Shown here: in pieces, positions 21,749 through 30,796 of the stretch | Layout of the letters: every line of letters starts with the position of its first letter | Position numbering within the stretch: position 1 is the stretch's first letter | Origin: Muscardinus avellanarius | Taxonomy: Eukaryota; Chordata; Mammalia; Rodentia; Gliridae | Assembly (NCBI GenBank): GCA_963383645.1 | Contig: OY726569.1 | Coordinates: forward strand, 27,358,554 to 27,422,553 | Direction of reading: 5' to 3' | Length of the DNA stretch: 64,000 bases | The notes under the pieces: generated by a model | What the model was told of the DNA's origin: nothing | What the model saw: only the letters and a program-made list of their open reading frames with translations | The model's database searches: none | Made by a program: the position numbers and the translations under genes

Positions 21749-22843
21749 TTTTTCATATTTATTTTTAATTGGTGCACTGTATTCATACATCATAGTGGGA
21801 TACATACTTTTGTAGACATACATGCACACATTGCCCAGTCAGCCCCCACCCGATCCCCACCCCGTTCTCTCCCTATCCCCCCCTCCTATGCTTGGCTTAG
21901 TAGTTGACATCTAGTATTATAGCAATTTATCCAAAATTAAAAATGATAATCTCTCATAACAGTTTCATTTGTCTGATACCAAGCTTTTGATGACTTAAAG
22001 ATAACATTTCAATATTTCTTTTTGCTTTCTTTCTTACCAGAGAATCTATTTTTTTCTATTTTTTAGGTGAAAATATCATATATTTATATATTTATTTTTC
22101 AGAAAAAAATCTATCCTAATATGGAATATGGATTCTAGATACCCAAAACGATCTGAAAAAGAACAAATCTAGAAGATATATATTTTCTGATTTCAAACCA
22201 TATAAAGCTACAATAATTGAAACAGTGTAGTACTATTCTAAAGGCAGATATATAAACCATTGGAGTTAAATAAAAGCCTAGAGCTAAATTCTTCCCTATA
22301 TTGTCAAGTTATTTTTGACAAGGTTTCCACGAACATTTGGTGGTGGAAATAATAATCTTTTAACTAAATATTGTTGAAACATAATAATTACATGGAAAAG
22401 AATAAAATTGGACCCTTACCTAATCCCATATACAAGTATTAACTCAAAATAGATAAAAGACCTAAATATAAATCTTAAGACTATAAACTTTTAGGAGAAA
22501 ATCTGGGTCATAAAACCTCACAACAATGAAATTGGCAGTGATTTCTTGGTTATGATTTCAATGGCACAGGCAACAGAAGAGTATACAAACTCCCTAAAAA
22601 ATAAAAAACATATTGTATATCCAAAGACAATGTAAACAGAGTTAACAGTTACTAATAGAATGGGATAAAATATTTCCAAATGCTATATCTGAAGGTATAT
22701 TAATATTCCAACTAGAAATCCTAAAAATTAACAACAATAAAGGCAAACAATACCCTTTAGAGATAGGTAACAGACTAACATAAATAATGAATCTCCACAG
22801 ATAACCAATCTTAGTTGTCTGTTGGATGGAAAATCTTGTTTCT

Positions 22844-23773
22844 CTAGTTCTGATGTGTGTTACCTATTTCTTCTTTGTAGTTAATCTCTTTGAGTATTTT
22901 CTCTAGTGCTGGTTTTGAAGACATAAATTCCTTAAGTTTCTGTTTGTCATGGAAGCTTCTTATTTCTCCATCTAATTTGATAGAGAGTTTTGCTGGGTAG
23001 GAAATTTTTGGCTGGAAGTTGTTTTCTTTCAAAATTGGGAATATGTTACTCCAAGCCCTTCTGGCTCTCATAACTTGGTTTGGGAAGTCTGGAGTGATTC
23101 TAATTGGTTTGCCTCTGAATGTCACTTGGCCCTTTGCTTTTGTTGCCTTTAAGATTCTCTGCTTGGCTTCCACATTGGTCATTCTGACATTTATGTGGCG
23201 TGGGGATCCTCTTCTCCGATCCTGTCTAAAGGGAGTTCTATACGTTTCCTGGACCTGCGTATCGACCTCTTGCTCTATGTCTGGAAAATTTTCTGCTATT
23301 ACTTCCTTGAAGAGATTGTTGATCCCTTTGGTTTCACTTTCTTTTCCCTCCTCTATTCCAATTATTCTTAGGTTAGCTCTCTTAAAATGGGCCCATATTT
23401 CTTCAATATCAGATTCCTGCTGTCGGATATTTTTTCCTAGATTAGAAACTATGCGTTCATTTTTGGAATGATCATCTTCTAAGAGCGAGATTCTGTTCTC
23501 CATGTGTTCTAATCGGTTGTTTGTGCTTTGAATTGAGGCCTTTACTTCATTAATTGCATCCTTTATCTCTTTTTGGCTCTCTCTGAGTTCTTTTTGAAGC
23601 ACCTCTATTATTTCTACAGTTATTTTCCTGATTTGATCTTCTAGAAATCTCTGATTTTCTGTTTTATCGGGTTCTGATGTTGTGGGGTTGTGAGCATTAA
23701 TTGCTCCAGTATTATTCCTCTTTCCCATGATTTCGGAAGTTTGTGCCTTCTCTGGGTTCTTCCCTTGGGTCAC
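22844..23773 (-). CDS. L1 ORF1p, intact (309 aa)
   Basis: RNA-binding chaperone that coats L1 RNA and forms trimers in the cytoplasmic retrotransposition particle. Visible parts: a basic/polar N-terminus (1-45), a heptad-rich coiled coil (about 50-128), an RRM domain (about 133-225) with RNP2-like LRIIGI at 135-140 and RNP1-like INVRMTN at 194-200, and a C-terminal domain with ARRAW (237-241) and YPAKL (259-263), the latter a conserved L1 signature. The length is slightly below mouse and human ORF1p but all domains are present and no stop interrupts them. It starts at ATG in the context following the 5' UTR and ends with TAG. No ORF2 follows, which is the odd point. Confidence 0.93.
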   Translation of the reverse strand: MTQGKNPEKAQTSEIMGKRNNTGAINAHNPTTSEPDKTENQRFLEDQIRKITVEIIEVLQKELRESQKEIKDAINEVKASIQSTNNRLEHMENRISLLEDDHSKNERIVSNLGKNIRQQESDIEEIWAHFKRANLRIIGIEEGKESETKGINNLFKEVIAENFPDIEQEVDTQVQETYRTPFRQDRRRGSPRHINVRMTNVEAKQRILKATKAKGQVTFRGKPIRITPDFPNQVMRARRAWSNIFPILKENNFQPKISYPAKLSIKLDGEIRSFHDKQKLKEFMSSKPALEKILKEINYKEEIGNTHQN

Positions 23774-24521
23774 TATGACTTCACATAAGGTGCTCTGGAT
23801 CTCGAGTCAGTAGTATCTCAGACCCCACTACTCCTTTACTGGGTTTTATCACAGAGTCTCCGACCCAGAGAGTCAATAGAGGCTGCTTTAGACCGTGGGG
23901 GGTGCCAGGTTGCACGTTCTCCTATGGTGTGATATCACTGCCACCGCCCCTCTCCCACTGGGTCAAGTCCCAGTGAGTACAGTACTGGGATTTCTCCGCT
24001 GTGGCCCGCAATTTGACTCACTGTTCTTGAGTATGCAGATGTAGCTGTAGTGAGTTCCATGCTGCTGCCGCCGGTGGCAATATGGCACCGCTGCTACGCC
24101 CTCCGCTGTTGGGCTGGCGTTTTTTTTTTTTTTTTTTTTTTTTTTCTTTTTGGTTTTGATTTCCACTCTGAATTCCTGCAGCGTGTGCTGAGCTCAGACA
24201 CTGGGAGCTTTAGATGTCCTCTGCACCGAGAAATCCCGCCTTGCTGTTCCGCAGTGGCTCCCCTCGGCTTGCTGTGGCCGTCCCGTGAATTCGCCGGCAG
24301 TATGGCGCTGCTGCCACGTCTGCCGCGTCCTCGGGCATGAGGATATCCTCTGTGGCTCTCTTCTCAGTCCGCTTTCTCTCTGGAGCCTGGTGATTTTTTT
24401 TTGTTTCTCTGGTGATGTTGTTTTCTGGCTTTGAAAGGCGCTGATTTTGTGGTAATGGATATTTGTTATTAGCGGGGCTCTTAAGCCCCGCTTTTCTCGG
24501 TCGCCATCTTCCCGGAAGTCC
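23774..24521 (-). promoter_or_regulatory. L1 5' UTR / internal promoter region of the half-L1
   Basis: GC- and CpG-richer than its surroundings near the 5' end. The first 25 bases on the minus strand contain AAGATGGCGACC, a YY1-type core as found at the same place in human L1 5' UTRs. An A25 run (T run 24121-24145 on the plus strand) lies in the middle. Promoter activity is inferred from position. Confidence 0.6.
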
Positions 24522-24537
24522 ATAATACTTATTTCTT
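24522..24537. repeat. Target-site duplication of half-L1, right copy
   Basis: ATAATACTTATTTCTT, identical to 21733-21748. Confidence 0.92.
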
Positions 24538-24578
24538 GATTTAGAAGATTATCTACCTACAGAAATATATTTTCAGGA

Positions 24579-24620
24579 GTGTGTGTGTGTGTGTGTGTGT
24601 GTGCGTGTGTGTGTGTGTGT
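24579..24620. repeat. (GT)n microsatellite at a SINE 3' end
   Basis: A GT run with a single C interruption (GTGCGTGT) that abuts the 3' end of the minus-strand SINE at 24621. Confidence 0.93.
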
Positions 24621-24812
24621 TCTACTGGGGATTAAATCCAGGGGTATTTTATCTCTAACCCACACCCCCAGCTCTTGTTTTTTATTTTTCAAGAGGGTTT
24701 TTCTAGGTTGCTGAGAGTCTCACTACATTGTTGAGGCTGGCCTTTAACCTGTGATCCTCCTGTCTCAGCCTCCCAAGTACTGGGATTACAGGAGTGTATT
24801 ACCACATTGATC
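24621..24812 (-). mobile_element. B1-ID SINE subfamily 'A' (minus)
   Basis: TCTACTGGGGATTAAATCCA, reversed ID part, 'TTTTTCAAGAGGGTTTTTC' linker and reversed B1 part. Confidence 0.82.
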
Positions 24813-25412
24813 TATCTGGTTCATTTCTTGATTAGTGATTTTAAAAATTTATTTCAAGAGACTCAAATCCTAATCTATACCTTAAGTGGGAGGGGAGATG
24901 TAGGAAAAAATAAGATTAAGAATGAGAGCTCAATGAACTTCAAAACCAAATTTAAAATCCCCAAGTTAAAATCTAACTAGTAAAACTTAAAGACAAAGAA
25001 TTTTGAAAGCAGCAAGACAAAAGCTACTTTCCATATATAATGGATACTCCATGAATAACAGCAAATTTCTCATAAGAAACATTGCCATTCAGAAGATCCT
25101 GGGAGGATACACTTAAAATACTAAATGGAAAAATTCTTGACAGTATCAGCAAACTATTCTTCAAAATGAGGAAAGAATTAAGACCTTTCCAGTTAACAAA
25201 GCTGATACTAATTACAGTGTGTGACAATATTGCCACCAGAGCTGATACTATACAAAAAGTGCTAGAGACTTCTCTTCCAGGTGAAATTAAGGAATATTAG
25301 ACAGAAACTCAAAGCCTAAAGAAAATATAAAAATATGGAGACGTATTAAAGTATTCTTGCAATTTGGGTTTATAAGTTTGTTCTGCAACAGGATTAAAAG
25401 AGAAAAAAAAAA

Positions 25413-25616
25413 CAGCTAGGTATGGTGGTACACACTTGCAATCCTAGTACTTGGGGAGCTAAGATAGGAGGATCACAGGTTTAAAGATAGTCTCAGCAAG
25501 TAGTGAGACTCATATCAACCTGGTGAGACCCTGTTTCAAAATAAAAATAAAATAGCTCTCTGTGGGGTATAGTTCAGAGGTAGAATGCCCCTGGGTTCAA
25601 ACCCCAGTACCAAAAA
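25413..25616 (+). mobile_element. B1-ID SINE subfamily 'A' (plus)
   Basis: AGCTAGGTATGGTGGTACAC, B1 body, 'CCCTGTTTCAAAATAAAAAT' linker, then AGAGGTAGAATGCCCCTGGG and a complete B-box-like GGTTCAAACCC. Confidence 0.85.
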
Positions 25617-25919
25617 GTGAAAAATAAACAAAAATGGAAAACACATAAATTATACATCTGTATTAATAAATACCTAATATATAAGCAATTTGTGACATCA
25701 ATAAGACAAAGGGGAGAAGCAAAACTGCAAAGAAATAGAGTTCTTGTGTTCAAAGTTATCAGTTTAAAATACATTGGTACAACTTTACAATTTTACTTTA
25801 ATGCCCATGGAAAATAAAAAATTTGAAGAGGATAAACAAAAGAAAATGAGAAAAGAATTAAATATGTTACTACAAAACATCAGATAAACATGAAGAATGG
25901 CAATATATAAAGGAATGTG

Positions 25920-26129
25920 GCCGGGCATGGTAGTGCACGCTTGTAAAGCCAGCATTTTGGAGGCTGAGACTGGAGGATCATAGTTCACAAACAGTTTCAG
26001 CTACTTAGTGAGGCCCTCCACAACTCAGTGCGACCCTGTTTCAAAATAAAGAATAAAAAAATAGGGCAGGGGGTGTAGCTCAGAGGTGGAATGCCCCTGG
26101 GTTCCATCCCCAGACCCACACACAAAAAA
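25920..26129 (+). mobile_element. B1-ID SINE subfamily 'A' (plus)
   Basis: GCCGGGCATGGTAGTGCACG, 'CAGCTACTTAGTGAGGCCCT', GGGGGTGTAGCTCAGAGG and GGGTTCCATCCCCAGACCC. Confidence 0.87.
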
Positions 26130-26278
26130 GTGAAACAAAGTTGTTAAACATATAAAAACTAATTAAAAAATGGAAATAGTCTCTTTCCTATCAGTAATTA
26201 CCTTAAATGTAAATGGATTAAACTCTCTAATCAAAAGATACAGGTTAGAGAATGAAAATTTTTAAAAAGATTCAACTA

Positions 26279-26665
26279 CCCTGGAGAAACCGGGCCCAGT
26301 AGAAGCTGGGTTCTGGGCGGGGGTCGCGTGCAGGGGAACACCAGATGGAGTCCGGGTCGCGGGACTCTGGGCCCCAGGCTGAACTGTGAGTAGCACGCCA
26401 GACCCCTAGAGAAACTGGGCCCAGAAAGACGCTGGATTCTGGGCGGGGGTCGCGCGTGGCACACACCAGCCAGGGGCCCTGGGCCCCGGGCCGAACTGCG
26501 CGTAGCACGCCAGACCCCTGGAGAAACCAGGCCCAGTAAGATGCTGGGTTCTGGGCAGGGGTCGCGCACGGGGCACGCCAGCCGGGGCCCGGGTCGTGGG
26601 ACTCTGGGCCCCGGGCCGAACTGCAAGTAGCATGCCAGACCCCTGGAGAATCCGGGCCCAGAACA
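26279..26665 (+). repeat. 5' tandem array of the composite element (3.2 x 112-125 bp)
   Basis: Units start at 26279, 26404, 26516 and 26641 with CCCTGGAGAAAC-type text and contain GGGTTCTGGGCGGGGGTCGC and GGGACTCTGGGCCCC. The second unit lacks ~13 bp in the middle. CpG-rich, a plausible 5' regulatory block. Confidence 0.9.
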
Positions 26666-27150
26666 GAAAAAGATAAAGAAAAATATCAAAGAGGAGGTAA
26701 GAAAGCCGTTAAGGATACCAGGACACTGGAGATGCAGACAAAACTTATCTAAATGCACTGGAACTTATGGAAAAATTTGCCGTGAAAGAGGACTGCTATT
26801 TCTCTGTATTGTTAAGAATCTCAGACATCACATGTAAGGAGAGAGTTTAGTGGAGACCAAGGAGAAATGCGGTGTTAAAAGAGTTCTCTGCGATGGTGGT
26901 GGAGACTTGTATTCAGGAGAAGCAGAAACCGGATCTTACCAACTTTATTTTTTTGGAGAAATTACACCAAATGTCGAATGCTACCATCACGCATGCTTAG
27001 GAACACTGGACAACATTCAGAGTGGAAAAAGAGCCTGGGAAGGATTTGAAACGGTGGAGGCAGTGGCAATGCCAGTGGCCAATACTCAGGGGAGGCCGAG
27101 ATCTGATACATTACACCTGGAACCTTTGAAATAATAACCACAGAGAAAGT
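26666..27150 (+). other. Middle region of the composite element
   Basis: Non-repetitive and of lower GC than its neighbours. It holds a 94-codon plus-strand frame (26850-27134) that starts with METKEKCGVKRVLCDGGGDL and that I do not recognise. It could be a captured genomic or retroviral segment; no domain signature is evident. Confidence 0.5.
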
Positions 27151-28985
27151 GATCGGAACCTGCTGAGGGGTTAGGCAGGCGCCGGGGCCAGTGGCCGACA
27201 TCGGAGCTTGCTGTGAGGCAAGGCCACTACTGAGGCCTCCGTGGCCGGGATTGGAACCTGCCGAGGGGTTAGACCGATGCTGGGGCCAGCGAGGCCGGCA
27301 TTGGAGCCTGCCATGACAAGGCTTGTGCTGGGGCCTCCGAGGTCGGGTCCGGAACCTGCTGAGGGGTTAGGCCGGTGCTGGGGCCAGCGAGGCCGGCATC
27401 GGTGCCTGCCGTGAGGCAAGGCGGGTATTGGGGCCTCCGAGGACAGGACCGGAGCCTGCTGAGAGGTTAGGCCGGTGCTTGGGCCCACGAGGCCGGCATT
27501 GGAGCCTGCCATGAGGCAAGGCCAATACTGCGGCCTCTTAGGCCAGGATAAGAGCCTGCCGAGGGGTTAGGCTGGTGCTGGGGCCGGCGAGGCCGGCATG
27601 GAGCCTGCCATGAGGCAAGGCCAGTGCTGGGGCCTCTGAGGCCAGGATAAGAGCCTGCCGAGGGGTTAGGCCGGTGCTGGGGCCAGCGAGGCCGGCATCG
27701 GAGCCTGCCGTAAGGCAAGGCTGCTGCTGTGGGCCTCCGAGGCCGGGATTTGAGCCTGCCATGAGGCAAGGCCGGTACTGGGGCCTCCGAGGCCAGGATA
27801 AGAGCCTGCTGAGGGGTTAGGCTGGTGCTTGGGCCAGCAAGGCCGGCATCGGAGCCTGCCATGAGGCATTACCAGTGCTGGGGCCTCCAAGGCTGGGATC
27901 GTAGCCTGCCGAGGGGTTAGGCCGGTGCTGGGGCCAGCGAGGCCGGCATCGGAGCCTGCCGTAAGGCAAGGCTGCTGCTGTGGGCCTCCGAGGCCGGGAT
28001 TTGAGCCTGCCATGAGGCAAGGCCGGTACTGGGGCCTCCGAGGCCAGGATAAGAGCCTGCTGAGGGGTTAGGCTGGTGCTTGGGCCAGCAAGGCCGGCAT
28101 CGGAGCCTGCCATGAGGCATTACCAGTGCTGGGGCCTCCAAGGCTGGGATCGTAGCCTGCCGAGGGGTTAGGCCGGTGTTGGGGCCAGCGAGGCCGGCAT
28201 CAGAGCCTGCCATGAGGAATGACCGGTGCTAGGGCCTCCAAGGCCGGGATCGTAGCCTACCGAGGGGTTAGGCCGGTGCTGGGGCCAGCGAGGCCGGCAT
28301 CGGAGCCTGCCTTGAGGCAAGGCTGGTGCTGGGGCCTCCAAGGCCTGGATTTGAGCCTGTCATGAGGCAACGCCGGTACTGGGGCCTCTGAAGCCAGGAT
28401 AAGAGCCTGCCGAGGGGTTAGGCCGGTGCTGGGACCAGCAAGGCTGGCATCGGAGCCTGCCGTGAGGCATGTCCAGTGCTGGGGCCTCCTAGGCCGGGAT
28501 CGGAAACTGCCGAGGGGTTAGGGCAGTGCTGGGGCCAGTGAGGCCGGCATCGGAGCCTGCCTTGAGGCAAGGCCGGAGCTGGGGCCTCCGAGGCCAGGAT
28601 AATAACCTGCCGAAGGGCTAGACCAGTGCTGGGGCCAGCAAGGCCGGCATCGGAGTCTGCCGTGAGACATGGCCAGGGCTGGGGCTTCCTAAGCCGGGAA
28701 CGGAACCTGCCAAGGGGTTTAGGCCAGTGTTGGGGCCAACGAGGCCAGCATTGGAGCCTGCCGTGTGGCTCGGCTGGTGCTGGGGCCTCCGAGGCCTGGA
28801 TTGGAATCCTGCCAAGGGGTTAGGCTGGTGCAGGGGCCAATGGCCAGCATAGGATCCTGGCGTGAGTCAAGTTCACTCCTGCGGCCTCCAAGGCCGGGAC
28901 CAAAGCCAGCTTAGGGGTTAGACCGGTGCAGGGGCCAGCGAGACCAGAACTGGGGCCTCCCATGAGGCAAGGCCGCTGCTTGAGC
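27151..28985 (+). repeat. VNTR: alternating ~50-bp units (about 36)
   Basis: Two unit types alternate to give a ~100-bp dimer. One contains GGGGCCAGCGAGGCCGGCAT and ends GTGAGGCAAGG. The other contains GGGGCCTCCGAGGCCGGGAT and ends CGAGGGGTTAGG. Higher-order copying is visible: 27640-27890 and 27890-28140 are nearly identical over ~250 bp. Long frames through the array arise from periodicity and are not genes. Confidence 0.93.
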
Positions 28986-29416
28986 CAGCGAGGTCTGGAT
29001 CAGTCCACTGAGTAGCCAGGCCACTACTGGGACCATCAAGAGTGGGATCGGTACTTGCAACGCAGCATGCACAGAGAAATATCGCAGAAAATATAAATCA
29101 GACGCTTCTCTTAATCAGCAATAACTAGGAGGAAAAGGGCGACAGGAAGAGGTTGAGCTATAGAAAGGGCCCTATAGTGAAGCAACTAATGTGACCAATC
29201 AGAGGGTATGTAATACTGGAGGACGGAGCCTCTTTAAAACACAGGAGGTACATAAACAAATATATCAAAGTAAATCACCAAAGAAGCGTGGGATGGAGGG
29301 AGGAGGAGGGAATGGGATGGGGGCTGGAGGAGGGCTAATTGGATGATGTGTGCTTGTATATCCTCTCAAGTCTTGTACTCCAATGTGATTGATATATGAC
29401 TACAATGCACCAATTT
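28986..29416 (+). mobile_element. 3' module of the composite element, first copy
   Basis: Non-repetitive ~290 bp (from 'CCAGCGAGGTCTGGATCAGT') followed by a stretch (29288-29414) that matches the L1 3' UTR end seen at 21765-21905 in antisense: GGGAGGGAATGGGATGGG, GGATGATGTGTGCTTGTAT and TACAATGCACCAATT. It ends without an A tail and runs straight into the second array copy. Confidence 0.75.
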
Positions 29417-30081
29417 AGGCCAGGATCGGGCCTGCTGTGAGGCTAGGCCAGTGCTGGGGCCTCCGAGGCAGGGATCAGAGCCTGCCGAGGGGTTAGGCCA
29501 GTGCCGGGGCCAATGGTCAGCATCAGAGCCTGCCGTGAGGAAAGGCCGCTACTGGGGCCTCCAAGGCCGGGATTGGAGCCTGCTTAGGAGTTTGGCTGGT
29601 GTCAGGGCCAGTGAGACCAGATCGGGGCCTCCCATGAGGCAACGCCGCTGCTTGAGCCAGCGAGGTCTGGACCAGTCCACCGGGTAGCCAGGCCACTATT
29701 GGGGCCGTCAAGAGTGGGATCAGTACTTGCAATGCAGCATGCACAGGGAAATATCGCAGAAAATAAAAATCAGATGCTTTCCCTAATCAGAAAAAACTAG
29801 GAGAAAAGGGGCAACAGGAAGAGGTCAAGCTATAGAAAGGGCCCTATAGTGAAGCAACTAAGGTGACCAATCAGAGGGTATGGAATAGGGGAGGATGGAG
29901 CCTCTTTAAAACGCAGGAGGTACATAAAAAATGTATTAAAGTTAATCACCAAACAAGCATGGGATCGAGGGAGGGGGAGGGAATGGGATGGGAGCTGGAT
30001 GAGGGCTAATTGGATGATGTGTGCTTGTATATACTCTCAAGTCTTGTATTCCAATGTGATATATGATTACAATGCACCAAT

Positions 30082-30112
<31 letters not shown>

Positions 30113-30118
30113 AAAAAT
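29417..30118 (+). mobile_element. Duplicated array end plus 3' module with A-rich tail
   Basis: Aligns with 28742-29416 along its length with scattered substitutions and ends TACAATGCACCAATTAAAAA and (TAAA)n. The second copy has the true 3' terminus of the element. Confidence 0.78.
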
Positions 30119-30134
30119 AAGAATATTTAATCCA

Positions 30135-30285
30135 TTTTTTGTGGTACTGAAAATGAAACCCAGGGGAATTCTACCTCCAAGCCACACCCCCAGCACTATT
30201 TTTATTTTGAAACAAGGTCTCACTAAGTTGCAAAAGTCTTAAGTGGCTGAGGCTGTCTATGAACCACAATCCTCTTCTCTCAATA
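30135..30285 (-). mobile_element. B1-ID SINE subfamily 'A' (minus), 5'-truncated
   Basis: GTGGTACTGAAAATGAAACC, reversed ID part, 'TTTTGAAACAAGGTCTCAC' linker and a partial reversed B1. Confidence 0.78.
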
Positions 30286-30330
30286 CCCTTTCTTGATTAA
30301 AAACAACAACTGGGAATAGAAGGACTTAAA

Positions 30331-30450
30331 CTAGCCAGGTGTAGTAGTACATGCCTATAATCCCAGATATTTGATTGGCTGAGGTAGGAAAATTGTAAGT
30401 TTAAGGCAAATCTAGGAAAATTAGCAAGATCCTATCTCAAAATTAAATTG
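30331..30450 (+). mobile_element. B1-like monomer (plus)
   Basis: TAGCCAGGTGTAGTAGTACA... B1 body ending in 'CTATCTCAAAATTAAATTG', without an ID part. Confidence 0.7.
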
Positions 30451-30465
30451 AAAAAGGAATAAGAT

Positions 30466-30679
30466 ACGCCAGGTGTGGTGGTGAAATCTTGTAATCCCAG
30501 CATTTGGGAGGCTGAGACCGGAGAATCATGGTTCACTGACAGCCTCAGCTACTTAGTAAGGCCCTCTGCAACTCAGTGAGACCCGGTTTCAAAATAAGGA
30601 ATAAAACAATAGGGCAGGGGTGTAGCTCAGAGGTCGAATGCTCTTGGATTCCATCCACAGACCCACAAAAAAAAAGAAA
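30466..30679 (+). mobile_element. B1-ID SINE subfamily 'A' (plus)
   Basis: GCCAGGTGTGGTGGTGAAAT, 'CAGCTACTTAGTAAGGCCCT', GGGGTGTAGCTCAGAGG and an A-rich tail. Confidence 0.85.
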
Positions 30680-30682
30680 AGG

Positions 30683-30750
30683 ACTAAGTTATGAAGAGTT
30701 TTACCTAGCATGGATGAGGCCCTAGGTTCAGTTTTCAACACTCTCTCCCC

Positions 30751-30751
<1 letters not shown>
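30683..30751 (+). mobile_element. ID element (plus), stand-alone
   Basis: GAGTTTTACCTAGCATGGAT, GAGGCCCTAGGTTCAGTTTT: tRNA-Ala-derived ID element text with the 'CTAGCATG-ATGAGGCCCT-GGTTCA' order, followed by an AC run. Confidence 0.65.

Positions 30752-30794
<43 letters not shown>
30752..30794. repeat. (AC)n microsatellite after an ID element
   Basis: AC run that directly follows the ID element 3' end. Confidence 0.93.

Positions 30795-30796
<2 letters not shown>

Larger units (their letters stand above)
21749..24521 (-). mobile_element. Half-L1 (HAL1-like) element: ORF1 only, no ORF2
   Basis: A 2,773-bp minus-strand element bounded by perfect 16-bp TSDs, so it is one retrotransposition product. 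Read 5' to 3' on the minus strand it has: the L1 5' end GGACTTCCGGGAAGATGGCG (24521 down), a ~750-bp 5' UTR, an intact ORF1 (23773-22844) and a short inter-ORF spacer to about 22812. Then, in place of ORF2, comes a ~900-bp segment (22811-21908) containing an inverted older L1 ORF2 fragment, followed by the L1 3' UTR end (21907-21765) and an A-rich tail. ORF1-only L1 derivatives are known as HAL1. Low decay and the clean TSD suggest it is young. Mobilisation would need ORF2p from another L1. Confidence 0.88.
24880..26278 (+). mobile_element. Ancient L1, ORF1 3' end to ORF2 5' region (plus), host of the composite element
   Basis: Sense L1 text: ORF1-type sequence around 24990-25300 (e.g. TTCTTCAAAATGAGGAAAGA) and ORF2 endonuclease-type sequence at 26195-26250 (AATGTAAATGGATTAAACTC). 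Two SINEs interrupt it. The L1 resumes beyond the composite element at about 30290 and 30800-31310, so the composite was inserted into this L1. Fully decayed. Confidence 0.7.
26279..30118 (+). mobile_element. GC-rich composite VNTR retroposon (SVA-like organisation)
   Basis: A ~3.84-kb GC-rich island inside an ancient A/T-rich L1. In order on the plus strand: (1) 3.2 copies of a 112-125-bp GC-rich unit (26279-26665); (2) a ~490-bp non-repetitive middle region with a 94-codon frame; (3) about 36 units of ~50 bp in an alternating two-type array (27151-28985); (4) a ~430-bp 3' module whose last ~140 bp match the L1 3' UTR end of this genome (28986-29416); (5) a second, diverged copy of the array end plus 3' module (29417-30090); (6) an AAAT-type A-rich tail (30086-30118). 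The A tail and L1-type 3' end imply L1-mediated spread. I found no clear TSD. SVA and LAVA in apes share this plan but not this sequence; I recognise no described rodent family. Confidence 0.72.

Noticed and set aside
23019..23471. 150-codon plus-strand frame
   Set aside because: It is the antisense shadow of the intact L1 ORF1 on the minus strand.
26272..28823. Many overlapping proline/serine/glycine-rich frames on both strands of the GC-rich arrays
   Set aside because: They repeat with the unit period, exist in several frames at once and begin at arbitrary ATGs, so they follow from tandem repetition and GC content.
27151..28985. Regularly spaced repeats that might suggest a CRISPR-like array
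   Set aside because: The units are contiguous with no unique spacers, and the context is a mammalian genome.
30119..30135. A TSD for the composite element (left AAAAAGATTCAACTA)
   Set aside because: The right flank (AAGAATATTTAATCC) matches too poorly; I do not claim a TSD.
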